Assembly (NCBI RefSeq): GCF_022539665.2
Contig: NC_081333.1
Location: 496,001 to 560,000 of the forward strand
Direction of reading: 5' to 3'
Source of the DNA: Daphnia carinata
Lineage: Eukaryota > Arthropoda > Branchiopoda > Diplostraca > Daphniidae
DNA: 64,000 nt
The notes under the pieces are model-generated. The model saw nothing but the letters and a program-made list of their open reading frames with translations. It ran no database searches and was not told the DNA's origin. This document shows positions 24,161 through 36,977 of the stretch, piece by piece (positions within the stretch are counted from its first letter, which is position 1; each line of letters begins with the position of its first letter). Position numbers and translations under genes: made by a program.

Positions 24161-26434
24161 TTAGACACGGCAACTAAGGTTACCGGCATCTGGATCAGAA
24201 TTGTAGAAATAGAAAGGCACTGCCAACGACAATATTATCAATATAAAAAGAAGAGTTCGTAAACTTTTCAACTGCTTCCTCAAGTTCTCTTGTTCGTCCA
24301 AAATTTTATTTAGCTGCGGGGCTATATCTTGCAATAGCTTGGCGGTCGCCGCGTTGTTCAAACCTGGCACGTTCCCTGCAAATTCATCGTCTTTGGCATC
24401 GCTTGGGGCTACGGAGCAACGCAAGCGATGCTGTTGTATGGTATTCTCGCTCGTTTTCTATAATAGATCATGAATAAAATTTGTAATGCCTTCAATGATT
24501 TGCTAGTTCGTATTGAATGTTTACCTTCCATACTTCGGACAACTGCACGTTTGTTAACGAGTCACTTTCGACCTGAATGACCAAGATTTTGAAAGGAACG
24601 AATAAATTTTATGAAAAGTGTTAAGAAAATAGTTGGCATGCGAGAATAAAAAATTGGCATTCAGCCATTACTGAGTGCAAAAAATTTTGTCAACCAATAG
24701 TTCTGTTTTATGCAACGGATATTAACATGGAATACTTGTTCACCGAGGAAGAAAGATGAACTACGAAGACGTAATAAGTTATTACCGTGCACGCCATAAC
24801 CAAAAATTTGTCGCGGACGAGTTGAGATGCTGAATAACCGGACTGGATGTGGACTGTAACATTCAATGAACCACCCGTGCAAATAATTCCTGCGCTTGGC
24901 CGAACTCTGTACTTATCTGGAGATGTAGTTTTAATCTGAATTGAAAAGACAGCGATATCGAAAAAAATTAATACATAACAAAAAATTTGCAAGTATTATA
25001 AAGCAAATACCTTGTAAGCTACATTACAGTTAGCGGTGTTGTTCATGACTAACGTTCCCGTTGTTTCTCCATCCTCGCGCCTAAAAACGATTTCTTCGGC
25101 AGGTGCAAGTTGGAGATACTGACCTAAGAATTTATTTAATTTTTGAATTCAGATGAAACCTACATTGTCAAAACTGCTGAAATTTACCAGGGACTGGTTT
25201 TTTAACCGATTCTGAAGAATCGGTAGACGTAGTTTCATTTGATGTAGTGCCTTCTGCAAAGTGAACCTATTCAAATGTTCAATAATTTGTGCCTTCAAAT
25301 TTAAACAGCTTGTTACCTTTTTCCGGGAATCGTCGAATTGCCCATTCAAATTTACAGGACCGGATGCGGGCAAAAATTCGGGTTCGAACACAAAATGATA
25401 ATTAACCGGACCACCCCATTCTGCCAGTTGTTCACTAACTGGGACAAAATCTTTGAGGTCTGATCTTCCTACAAATTTGACCTATTGTTATAATAAAACC
25501 GATTATCATCAACACATTTCAACTGCTCTCTAAATGTGTTTGAGAATACCATATTCACAGACTTTGCAGGCATCCACGACTTGATTACTTTCCAAGCAGC
25601 TGCAAAACAATTGACAATGAAGTTCATATGATAACTCATAATTTAGTGTTTTAAAATGGTTACCATTCAAGATCCATGACATTTCAAAGATTATTATGTA
25701 ATTCAGAAAATAAGGGTAATAATCTCTGAATAGCATGATTAAATACTGAACAAACTCCATGTCCATATTACTGAGTCCAGCACCTGTCATCTCAAAAAAG
25801 ACAGAAATCTTGCCACCTTTTTCCTGCTTTTCTAGGCGATCAAACCAATATACTAAAAAAGTTGGGGTGAAGAGATTGAGTAAGCATTCAATATGTATAA
25901 AAAGCAAATTAGCTTGCTGTGTCAGGTAATTACCAAGAACTTTATGAATTTCTTCTGACTTGTAAGTTCCTTTGACACTAGACTTCACCTTAACAATAAA
26001 CAGTGGTTTGCCATCCTTGTCCCTGCAATGGGGAAACATACCACCAGCACAAACAATTTGCTGATTTATGTTTGAATGGCTAATATCTATGAAGAGAAAT
26101 ATATGTAAAATCAAGTTAAGTTTAGTAGGCCAGTTTGTTACCATTTGCCCCAAATTTTTGTCTCCATTTTAAGGTTCCAAGTATCATATTAACTGCTTTT
26201 TCTTTATCAAGATCATGATGTAATAAGAAACGGCGAATCCAATCTTTATCATTTTTTAGTCTCTCAAGATCTTTAGGGTGAGCAATAGACTGTAAATCTG
26301 AAATTAAAATCATCACATTAGAAAAGTCCTTATCATAAAAGATAATTCAATTTTAAGTTACCTTGTTCTGGTGATTCAATTTTTTCTATGGCTCTTTGGC
26401 GAACCTCAAGGATGTCTTCTTCACTGGGTTCCAT
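24161..26434 (-). CDS. MOSPD2: Motile sperm domain-containing protein 2, ER lipid-transfer tether
   Basis: A multi-exon gene from ATG 26434 (MEPSEEDILEVRQRAIEKIE) to a TAA at 24163-24161. The first half is a CRAL-TRIO lipid-binding domain: N-lobe with DWIRRFLLHHDLDKEKAVNM and TLKWRQKFGAN, then SVFFEMTGAGLSNMDMEF and FRDYYPYFLNYIIIFEMSWI. The second half is an MSP (VAP-like) domain with TLVMNNTANCNVAYKIKTTS and KYRVRPSAGII, the basic surface that binds FFAT motifs. The gene ends with a coiled coil (LNKILDEQENLRKQLKSLR) and one tail-anchor helix (LLFILIILSLAVPFYFY). The order CRAL-TRIO, MSP, TM is diagnostic of MOSPD2, which tethers the ER to endosomes, mitochondria, Golgi and lipid droplets. 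Divergent from RAD21, 1.3 kb away. Confidence 0.9.
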
Positions 26435-27738
26435 CGCGGAAGACGTTACGTCTGCTGCTAAAGCGAAGACCAAGTTAAATGAAAAAGTGACGTGTCGCAA
26501 CTTTCACGATTTGATTTCTGTCATAAAAATGCGATAAAAGAAATCAATAGACACTTCAGTTTTACAGTTTGGACAACATTCCCTCATACAACAAATGAGA
26601 GGAAAGCTTATAAGGAACCCAAGAAACATACCTCACTTGTTTAAAAGTCACTTTCTTTTTACCACTTTCTAGTAAATTTCTTGTATTGTGGTTTTCCCCT
26701 TAGTCCACTGTAAGGACTATTAAGCGATGAGGCCTACCAACAAAACATTTGAGGTAGCAGGACCCAAAAGTCCAACAGGATGAAACAATAACCCTACTAC
26801 GCTACTGCCTACTCTTTTAAAAGAAAAAGCTATTCATTGGTCTCAAAATTCAAAACAAGATGGCGCTGACAAGTGGTCGAGATTGAATTCCAACTGCTAG
26901 GATGTTACTCAACCTTTTACTAAATTCGCGTAATGTGCAAAAGACAGTTTATAGGGGATGGGGCTTCCGTAATACAAAATGGTTTCATTTCTAATCAGCA
27001 GAATACTTCAAGACTTTTCTGTTAATCATCTTTCCACTATTCTCCTGCTGGGGGAGCTGAATTGTCAAACGCATCTCAGTCAAAGTTGACTGATTGGAAA
27101 CCAGGAAAAGGTTACATTTTCAATCAGCAGGATACATCAACTGTAGAGTATTTGCTTAAATTGGTTTAACGCATTTTTCAATTGACATCACAACGCACCA
27201 CTTTTTCTGTATCGATAGCCTGAATAATGATCAAATCCGTTTTCAAAACAACTGTGCTTTGTTCGTAAAACGCCCACCAGGGACCTCTGGCAGAGATGGA
27301 AAACCTTACTCTTAAACCTCTGGCGTCTGGCCTGCATAATTTGGAATACAGTATGTGATCTTCCAACTTGACTGTTGACTGACGCCATTGACTCGTCTTT
27401 GTCGTTCGAAGCGTTAACGGTTTTCGTGAAAAGAAAAAGAATTCAATAATATTTTAGTTTATCGTGTCATGTGATTCACACTGTCATCCTCATTCTACAC
27501 TATGAGAATGTGTTTGCATAGTCGGATTACGAAAGGCAGTGCTTAAATGAGAATTTATTCCTGTGAAACTTTTGACAACCAAAACATACCTTGGCGCCAA
27601 TTCACTACTAGTTTTGGCGGGCAATTTTTTCTTACCTGTTGTTGATTATACCCGAAGTGTTTATCTGTATGAGCTTCTTCATCTCATTTTTTTGCTACAA
27701 GATACTTCACAAGGCTGTGTTAGCCAATATATTTCAAG
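26435..27738. other. Divergent intergenic region, MOSPD2/RAD21
   Basis: About 1.3 kb between the two start codons. It must hold both promoters; no TATA element is obvious in a fitting place. Similar strings (aatcagcag...atac) occur at 26993 and 27121, a small local duplication. No coding exon recognised apart from possible untranslated leader exons. Confidence 0.5.
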
Positions 27739-30700
27739 ATGTTTTATGCCCATTTTGTTCTTGCTAAGAAGGGCCCACTTGCCCGTATTTGGTTGGCGGC
27801 CCATTGGGATAAGAAACTAACTAAAGCTCATGTATTCGAAACAAATATTCAGAAGTCTGTGGAAGATATTTTGCATCCTAAGGTTTGATTTGATTTAAGT
27901 TTCTTTTATCACAGTGCTTAAAACTTGATTTTGTTTGTTTTAAGGTGAAAATTGCTTTAAGAACATCTGGTCATCTGCTTCTTGGTGTGGTCAGAATATA
28001 CTCTCGCAAGGCCAAGTATCTGCTAGCTGATTGCAATGAAGCTTTTGTGAAGATTAAAATGGCTTTCAGACCTGGTATGGTGGATTTGCCTGAAGAAAAT
28101 AGAGAAGCAGCTGTCCAAGCAATTACTTTGCCTGAAGTTTTTCATGATTTTGATGCAAATGTTCCAGACTTGAAGTAACTAATGGACTGTTTTCATTTAT
28201 AAATTGTTACAGTAATTGGCAACTTGAATGATTTTCCCAGTGATGCTGAAATGCAAGCACAGTTTACCCTTAATCAGTCACGAGCTGAAGAAATAACAAT
28301 GCGCGAGGACTACGGGTGTCAGTTACCACCGTTGAATCATGACGAAGAAGGCTTTGGTGATCTTGGATTCGGCGATTCGGGACCCTTAGAAATGATTCGT
28401 GATGGGTCGTCAATTGACCACTCACTAGAACCTGTAAATACCAATGTCCAGTTTCGTAGCTTCTACATCTAATATTTTCATTCTAGGGAAGCTTTTTCAG
28501 TGAAGTTCGTGATCGCAATGAATCTCGCCGGAATCGTCCGTCTACGTCCAATCGCCAACGATCCGAAACGGACACACCCCTAAGAGACGATGGTTTTGGC
28601 GGAAATCTTGGACATGATGAAATTGGTATAACATACGCGAAATAGTTACCTAGCTTTTGTCAATTCATAGCTACCATGATTTTCCGTGATAGGTGGAGGT
28701 CTTTTTGAAGGTGGTGGTCTGTTTGATGATGCCCCAATCGGCGACGTACCATCATTGAACGAACCGTCTGACCTCGTAATAAAAAACAATTCTAATAATT
28801 ATTCTTACCAGTTTGTATTTACAACATTGGTTTTGCGTTTGGAAGGATATTAAAGTAGGAACGAAAAGTCGAGAAAATCTGGAAAGTGTCAATGGGCCCC
28901 ATCAAGATTCTGACGATGACGGAATTGATGCTTACGGAGGACCACCATCCGTAGGGGGAAGTAGTTCATCATCACGACCCGCCAGTCCGTTTGGTGGTCC
29001 CGTATCTACCAGTATGAGTCACCCTCCGGTGTCACCCAGATCTCCCACACGTGCTTCTGGTGAAATTAATAACCTTGACCAAGGTACTGCCAGCATTCCG
29101 GAAGGCGATGATCAAGTACCAGGAGTTAATGCCGACCAAACTACACTTCTCCATAACGAAGAAGAAGGCTTTGCTCTCGCCCCTGTCGATACGACTACAG
29201 TCAAGGGTGTGTGAGCTTGCATAAAATTTTGTCCATGGATCAACGACTCATAAAATTACTGAACTTTAATGTTTGATTTATTATCAGGATGGGCTCGTCA
29301 CAAACGCAAAAGGAAACTCATCGTTGACGAAGTTAAAAACATATCAGGAGAAGAAATGAAATCACAACTCTCAGATACATCCGACATTGTGACTACCCTG
29401 GATTTGGCCCCACCTACGAGAAGACTTATGCACTGGAAAGAAACCGGAGGAGTAGAAAAACTTTTTGCACTTCCCGGAAGGTCAATACCAGCCCGCTCAT
29501 TGTTTAGGGTAATAATTCATAACTACTAGATTTTATTTTGAATTAGAATTCGCCGTTCTATCAAATACCAATAATGTTTTGTTATTTCTATTGAATTGTT
29601 TTCAGGATTACCAAAGGCACCTCACTAGCCAGCCAACAGAAAATGATGATTTCGGCCTAACGCCTGAGGTGGAAAAGGAAAATGTTCCGTTGGAAACAGT
29701 GCGCTCCACAGAGGTTGTCGAATCGTTTCGTCAAGACTTTCCAGGTACTGTATTAAATCCATTAAAGAAAAATCGTTATATCAGACTAGTGTGAAACTAA
29801 TAGCCTTAACCGTGTATCCTTCCATGAAATGTAAATGGGATCTATTTTTCTGTTACAGAAGCGCCTACACCTCAACCTGTAAAACGCACAGTAGGACGTA
29901 AGCGAAAAGCTCCCGTTGACTTAGAGGCTGAGGCCGAGGAACATCAGAAACGAAGAGAAGTTCAATATCAGAGCTTACTGGCACCATCAACACAGTCATC
30001 TCCTGTTCCCACTGCCGTTCCGCCACCAGAAATGGGAGATCATTCATTTCCGCAATTTTCACTTCCCGCTTTACCTGATGTTCAGCCTACAGAGCCATTG
30101 CATACTCCCATCCAACCGGAACCAGTGGAATCTTCATTCGCAGAGGCCTCAAGAGCATTATCCGAAATGGAAAACATGGGATACGACCAGGTGTGTATTA
30201 ACTTTCACTGTTTACTTTTTTTAATTTTTTTTTTTAATAACCACAGCATATTTCAAATTTGTATGTTCTTTGATATTCCCATTTCAGAATATGGGAAATC
30301 TCGGCTTAGATGTTACTGAATCTTTTACCAATTTGCCTCCACAAACGCCTGGAGCAATTTCAGAGCGTGCACCCCCCACGCCTTGGCATGACGATTACGA
30401 AATGGCACCATCAGTTGGTCCCGTAAGATTACACAAAACACTTTCGATTTAAGATAGTAAGATTCGACTGATACATAATATATTACAGTTAGATGAGCAG
30501 TTGGCAGATGAAACCTATGAGCAGTTTGAAGAGCGCGTTGTTAATAAGCGAGCTGCGGCAATGTATCACCTTGTGCGTGCGAAAATGCAGCTAAATGACA
30601 CGATACCTTTCACGGAAATGGCTTTCCGGAACAACAAGAAACAAGTATGTGTGCAGAAACACGCACGTATCTTATCAGTGTATTTAAAAAATCATTTTCT

Positions 30701-30830
30701 GTAGGTTGCACAGAAGTTTTACTCTCTACTGGTCCTGAAGAAAAACCAGGTTCTTGAGTTATCACAACCCAAGTCCTACGCTGAAATCATGGTTACACAG
30801 GGGCCTAAATTTGATTCGCCGTCCTTGTGA
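27739..30830 (+). CDS. RAD21: Double-strand-break repair protein RAD21, cohesin kleisin subunit
   Basis: ATG 27739 opens the invariant kleisin start [20 protein letters not shown]. Exon 1 is 27739-27882 and exon 2 is 27945-28174. Exon 3 starts at 28241; that acceptor restores the spacing [23 protein letters not shown] seen in vertebrate RAD21 (shown only in part). The N-terminal domain binds SMC3. The acidic, Pro/Ser-rich middle holds the basic string [14 protein letters not shown], an STAG-binding-like region ([17 protein letters not shown]) and a probable nuclear signal ([12 protein letters not shown]). The C-terminal winged helix that grips SMC1 is intact ([16 protein letters not shown], then [15 protein letters not shown]), ending at a TGA (30828-30830). 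It closes the cohesin ring and is cut by separase at anaphase; the cleavage sites were not assigned. Confidence 0.95.
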
Positions 30831-31558
30831 TGAAGATCGTTCAAACTAAACTGCGTTAAAGGTGTTCGAAAGATTATGTCGAAAACGTGCCGTGTCCTCA
30901 TGTTTCTTTTTTCCAATGTTTTGATCAAGAATAGCTATTGTGCGTTTTAAATTCTCTGCCGTGTGGAATAATGACGCGTGAATAATTGTAATACAAAATC
31001 GTGGTTTCGAACTTGTTAGTTTGTAGGATGTTTAGGAATGTTTGACCGACATTGGGTTTACCAAGAATATGCATGATGATCACTAGAATGTGGATGGAAA
31101 CGTGTAGTGTATATAAGCAACTTTCAGTCCACCACTTTGCTTAAAACGGGTGGGCGACAGCACGTAAGCCGATGGGCACGGATAGCGAGTGTATTAAATA
31201 TCAAATAAAGAGTGGCTATACACCGCCCTGGACGGGCCCAAAGTTACGAGGCTATACTATAGTTCTCGATGGTACGACCCATCGCCATTCAAGTTCTGTT
31301 TCGGCGAGAAAATTTCTGTCCCACAATCCGTACAAAAACCTTGAATTGCGTGTGGTAAATCTCTCTATGTTAAGAACTTTTATTAAGGAGAAAGTTAAGG
31401 GGTAATTTTTACATTTATTGAAACAAGTACACATAACTGATTGATTTGAATGTATATAGGAAATACTGCATTCTCATCCCTTTGTTTTTGAATCCCAACG
31501 ATTAACGAAAAAAAAAAAACATGACTTTCGAGTAAAATGTTAACCCGGAGCAGGTGTT
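30831..31558. other. Intergenic between convergent RAD21 and protease genes
   Basis: It contains the RAD21 3' untranslated region. An open frame at 31172-31405 (77 codons, plus) follows a TATATAA at about 31109. It has no signal peptide, domain or recognised relative, so it is left as unsupported. Confidence 0.4.
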
Positions 31559-34500
31559 CTAAACATCGTGGAAGCCTTCTCCACCTGAACGAAGTTTTCC
31601 ACGAATCCAGGGAAGGTAATACGTAATCCTAGTAAAAACATCCGGAAATCCAGGTTTAGCACATCTAGAGAAATATAGCGAACATACCAATCAATTAACA
31701 CTTCTAGTAGAAAAGCACATTAGCTACACAGTCTAAGTGTAATTGTTACAAGGTTCGAGAAGGTTAGATGGTCTAGCAAACATTGTTTCAATGTACATCA
31801 CAGCTTGATCATAGAACTTTGCTGAAATTCAAAAATTCACCCTGAACCGAATGACGTAATGCCAGCAAGATACCATCGTCCATCAAGTAAGCTGCATTGT
31901 AATGGTCCGCCCGAATCTCCCTATTATAGATGTATAGAAAATTATCCATCCAGACGAGTTCACTTGTGAAAATGTTATGGAAATTCCATGGTCAGTCTTA
32001 CTACTGTGCAGTTCAAGAAGTAGGACATACCAAAATCTCTAAACGGTCTTTTAGCTTACCACGCAGGTTCCCGAAGCTCCATCTGTTATAGGTCCGGCAC
32101 AAAGATGGTAATCGTTTATTGGTATGTTGTAAATAGTCCCGTACACTTGTTTACAGTGTGAGTTGTCTACCACTTTAAGAAAATACATTTAAACTACTTG
32201 CTCTATTCAATTCGTAGGTTACATACCCGGCAACTCAGTTTGATGAAGAATATTCTCTAATTTATTCCCTTTTTTCGATTGTCCCCATCCTTAATAAATT
32301 TCAGTAGTTCATGGTAAAATGTTGTTAAATGAAGAAACTTGAAAACCTGCGTACCTGTGGCTATACATCTTACTCCTTGGAACGTGTCAACATTATCTGA
32401 TAAGAATCTCTTTGATTATGTTTATCCAGGTATAAAGCATGAAATTTCTCTGTTACCTTCTGTTGGTAAGCAAATTGGACGAACACGATCAGTGGCATTT
32501 TGCAAACTTTCTGACTTTTGTAATTTCATTAAAGCTTTAAAATTTTATTAGAAAAAATTCAATTAAAACAACATACGTCAGGTTTCTTTTTAAACGCGTA
32601 CCAATGTCATGATGATATTCTTTGAATCTTTCGTGGAGATAAATTTTGTCTATCATAATTCTTTGTTCGAAGCCATCCTCCGTCGCCCGGTCATGCTCGC
32701 CCACAACAGCTGTCCACTAGAAGATGTATATGTATGTCATTAACCATATTAAATAACCAACAATATACACAAATTTTGATTACCAGAGGACTGAACGGAA
32801 AATTGAATGCGTCACTAGAAAATGCAGAGGAACAAGGTTTAGTGATAAATATATGTATGATACAGATACAGACATTCATTATAATTATTGTTCAACAGAA
32901 TTCTCATTTTACACATAATCTAATGATGTCTTTTTCCAGCCCCGTATACAATTAATAATATATCTATTTCAACAAGGATGTTTTCCATCGTCATCGTCAG
33001 GTAAAGCACCTTTAAAGGCTAAAGTAAACCGGACAGAAAAAATGAATCGGCATGTTTTTTGGCAGATCTTTGTTCTGTAACCTTTCTCTGTTGTGGTCAA
33101 GGTATTGCAACTTTTGCCTAAATTTTGTTTTCTTAAATATAATTGGCTTCCCAATCTGATGTCATTATTCCGAAAGTAGTCCACAACTGAATAACATTTT
33201 ATCTTAGTACAATATATAATTGTAATAGTCATGGGCGGAGATTCAACCTACTTGGAAATGCAGTGTGCTGCTGTCAAGACCCAATAATCTCCATTCAATC
33301 CATTTAGTAAGACACCTCCACACCAATGCCCAACAAAGCCCAATTTAGGATGTAGTAGTTGCAAAGACACCTAGATGAAATTTAAGTTCTTACATTTATA
33401 AATAATCATTCAAATATATGAAACCAATAGCTTATGATAAATTACGTTACCGTTACTCTGTCCAGCTACTCAGAACAGAAATGTATACAAAAACGCTACC
33501 ATTAAAAATACATGGAGTTGACAGTATATGCGCCTGAATAAGTATGTGATAACCTTCAACGTCTGAATTCACAGAAAATGTATCTACCCTCTAATACAAA
33601 CTACAGGCGATGATTATACTTTATACTACCAGTATCTATTCCAAATACTTAACCGCCGTATTTCTATTTTAAGTGTAAGCATTCAAAACTCCAATAACTA
33701 CTTACTTGCCAAGGCCATGCACCTGGTTTGCTCTGTTTCCCGTTAATGATGCGGGCATTTTGTGTCTCCCTTTCAAATTGTTCGTCGTGTTTATTACTTA
33801 TTTTTTTAAATATCGATTTAAGCAAGTAATTTTTATGCCTTGGGCCTATATAGCTAACACCATCTTCAATGTCGCGTGGTCGTCGTTGCCTGTAGAACTT
33901 GCTGATCCCGCATTCTATAATAATTAGAGGAAACTTTAAATCATTGAAATCGGCGTTGTTTTAACTAGTGGCGCCTCAAAGTTATGATAAATTCTTTTAC
34001 TATTATTGACAGCCAAATTTTCTAAGAAACAAGAATGTTCAGTTATAATGCTCAACTATAATAAATTTCATGACAATCTACTCCTTACGGGCAATGACTG
34101 GCGTACAAAACTTTTCCGCCATTCGTTCGAAAAGAAAATATTTTCTTTAAAAGATCTTTTGCAAATCGTCCATCCATTTGCCTGTCCCTTGTTATGCGTT
34201 TTACGGAAACTATGTTATTCAACCCATTTCTAGATCACCCCTTAAAAATTAGTAGCCTGCATTGGTCGACGATATTTCAAAGTTAAATAAATAAAATTAA
34301 TAAATAAGTAAACGGAAAATGAAAAAAAAGAAAGGGCAATATATGATACTCAGAGTAGTATCTTAATGAAAAATTAGGGAAAGTGTTATTATCTAGCTAC
34401 AAGCCAAAATAGTAGGTATCTGGGACCGGAACAATTTAGAGTGTGGTTAACGAGGGAACAAGGAATGGAAAACAGGTTCAATTAAGAAAACCAAAAAGAA

Positions 34501-35190
34501 AATAAGCATGTGAAAATTGTTAAATACCACAGTGATAATTCAAACGAATAAAAATAATCTATTGAAGAATGCGCAGAATACAGTAGGAATAAAAAACAAG
34601 TTATAACTTTCAATGTTGGGAGGAAAGTTATCAAACGCATCCCAAACAACTCCAACTCTCCTAACTTTGAATTACAGCAGAACCGGCTTAAGATTTAAAG
34701 AATCAGAAGTGGTAGTCAAAAAAGAATTATTTTTTCAAATTTTTCATAGCATATATTTGGGGTGAAGCCATAATGAATCATTTAAATTTGACGCCGGTCC
34801 GAACGCGCCAATAATTCGACAATAATTACTTTCCAAACAAAGTTAAGTAAGCCACCCTTCCCTTGGTCTATGCTCCCTGTTTTCATATATCTAAGCGGTT
34901 TTTATTTTGTCCCCCTTTTTTTGTTATGCAATTAACGAAATAAATATAATTAAAACAACTTCATATCGGCTTGGCTGCTAAATTATCAAATAAATTTATA
35001 CAGTACCATTGGACGGCGCGGTATCAACGTTATCTAATGGGTGAAGAAAATCAAAACTTGGAAAGGTAAATGGTAAACTATCTTCAGGGAATTCCTTGGA
35101 AGAGTTTGCACAGCAAACATTGCCAATTTCGATGGAGAAGACAAGAAAAAGAGAAATCCATCGAACGAACACTTTTAACTCCGTTTCCAT
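31559..35190 (-). CDS. Secreted chymotrypsin-family (S1) serine protease zymogen
   Basis: Eleven short exons, rebuilt by phase: 35190-35007, 33914-33706, 33370-33252, 32814-32784, 32716-32602, 32534-32457, 32396-32355, 32289-32227, 32172-32060, 31920-31841 and 31664-31559. They sum to 1140 bases, 379 residues plus TAG. A signal peptide (METELKVFVRWISLFLVFSI) and a roughly 100-residue pro-region with one Cys precede the activation site R-IINGKQSKPGAWPWQ. The triad is complete: His in VLTAAHC, Asp in HHDIALMKL (split by an intron), Ser in GDSGGP. Position 189, at the base of the specificity pocket, is Gly (SGTCVGDSGG), not the Asp of trypsins, so cleavage after Lys/Arg is unlikely and chymotrypsin- or elastase-like specificity is inferred. 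The pro-region Cys could keep the chains linked after activation. The exons are too short to show as long open frames. Confidence 0.88.
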
Positions 35191-36977
35191 ACTACCGACA
35201 CTGGATTCGAATGATGATCGATGTTGCAAAGGATGTGGTCAAACTTCGTCGTTTTAAAACAATTCGATTTTTTTTAGTCTAAGCAAAATATTATTGCTAA
35301 CAGTTAGTTCCACGATGATACCCAGGCAGCGTAGCCTCGTTCACTGAAGAGAGCACTAGGAGCGACGGCAAATAAAAGAATCTGTTGAAAAGATTTCACT
35401 GAATGGGGTTAACGGAAGAGCGGAAGCTGCTTGGCAACGCAGGTCTACCACTGAATGAAAAGCACTGCTGATTCATCTAAAGCTGATATTCTATTAAAGC
35501 ATTTTTCGGCGACTGACGCTGCTTTATCAGGAAGTATTACAAACACGACTGAAAGCTTACTGCTTGCGTTTGGAATCCTATGACTATTCTACGACTATTT
35601 TCGGATTCATTAATCGTTACTTTTCTCTTCGTAATCCTTTCATTTGGTCTGCTCTCTCCACACTTTCTCGTGATTTCCGCAACAAGAAGGTTTTTACGTG
35701 AAATCGAGGACACAAAGCCTATAGAGCTCGTCGGTTCTTTTCAACCACCATGGAGAAACAGAAATAAAGTCGCAAACTAGGGTGTCCTGTTACTTTCTAT
35801 TTACGTCGTTTACACACCAATTACGCTCTGTTAGGCTGTTAGGTTAGACAACGATCTTCGTTTCTAAATACTCACTGCTTCTTGTCAACCCTGTGTTCCA
35901 TAACTCTAAGAATAAATTGATTTAAATTGGGATCACGCTGTACACGAATATGTGAATTTTGTTTGTTCAGTTTTTTTTAAGCTTTTGAAATACAAACAAA
36001 CAGTGCAATATAATTTAATAGAGGTTATGCAAAAAAATTTGAAAAGGTTGTCAGATGGTTGGGTTTGGCGCCACTACGATCACCAAGCATATGATCGCTT
36101 TATGCGCATCACTTTCTTGTATATGCTATGTTTTCTCTGAAAGCTCTGAAAGTACGTCATGGAAGTATGTTTTGTCGTTTTCTTACGTGATAATGAGTCT
36201 CTTCGAACGGATAGAGAAAGCAGGTCACAGCTTGGTTGTTTGTGCTTTGTGGTCGTTTGCGTCATGCTTGCCTTCACTTATATGTTGCTCCTCAAATAAT
36301 AAAAAAAGGAAAATAAAAACAAAAACAAAAGAAAAAAAAGGTTCCTAAAGAGAAAAAATTCGAAACGCTAAATATATCACTTGGGTTGTACCGGCATAAG
36401 ACATCTACCAAAACTTCTAAAACTCTTCTTAGATTTTTCTCAAACCAAGGAGAGATTGGTCACTGATTAAAAAGTCGCATATCAGGCCAAGAAACTTTCG
36501 ATTCTATAGGAGAAATATAAGGAATTTTTCTCCAAGTTCGTGAATTTTAAGCCAAGACTCAAGCGTGACTAAAAAATGCGAATTCAAGGGCCGAATCTAC
36601 GCAATAATTATGGAATCAGCAGCCGATTTCTTTTAAAACCCCCCTAGAAAATAATATAATGTTAGCGCATTAAAAACTTCGTTCCGAAGTTTTAGATATC
36701 TAAAATTCGTGTGCTAAAATTGAAATGCGAACATTAAGCATTAGATGGCACTCGTAGAGAGTCCTGGCACACTTGGGTTTCGTATCTCCTTTTTCAGGCC
36801 TTGATCAAGAAACTGTAAAGAAAACAAACAGTAAAAACACAAAAAGGCACTGTCTATTTACAATCTTTGCTCTTCGTTTAACGATTTCGAACAAGTTATC
36901 ACTAATAGCGTAAAGTTCAGAATACTAAATCGATAATAACAATCGATCAGTGTTAGCCGGTTTTATTCGCTCGAACG
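35191..36977. other. Divergent intergenic region, protease/CWC27
   Basis: About 1.8 kb between divergent genes. It contains an orphan frame described separately (35580-35780), an A-rich low-complexity stretch near 36297-36345, and otherwise nothing recognised. Confidence 0.5.
35580..35780 (+). CDS. Possible small secreted peptide, unsupported by homology
   Basis: A 66-codon frame starting ATG 35580 with a strongly hydrophobic N-terminus that looks like a signal peptide or membrane anchor, then a short charged tail (RRFLREIEDTKPIELV). No family recognised, no poly(A) or promoter evidence, and no splice partner. Equally likely a chance frame. Confidence 0.15.
   Translation: MTILRLFSDSLIVTFLFVILSFGLLSPHFLVISATRRFLREIEDTKPIELVGSFQPPWRNRNKVAN

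Noticed and set aside
33706-34233. Plus-strand frames in the protease gene
   Set aside because: They lie opposite protease exon 2 or in its intron; the minus strand has the conserved activation site.
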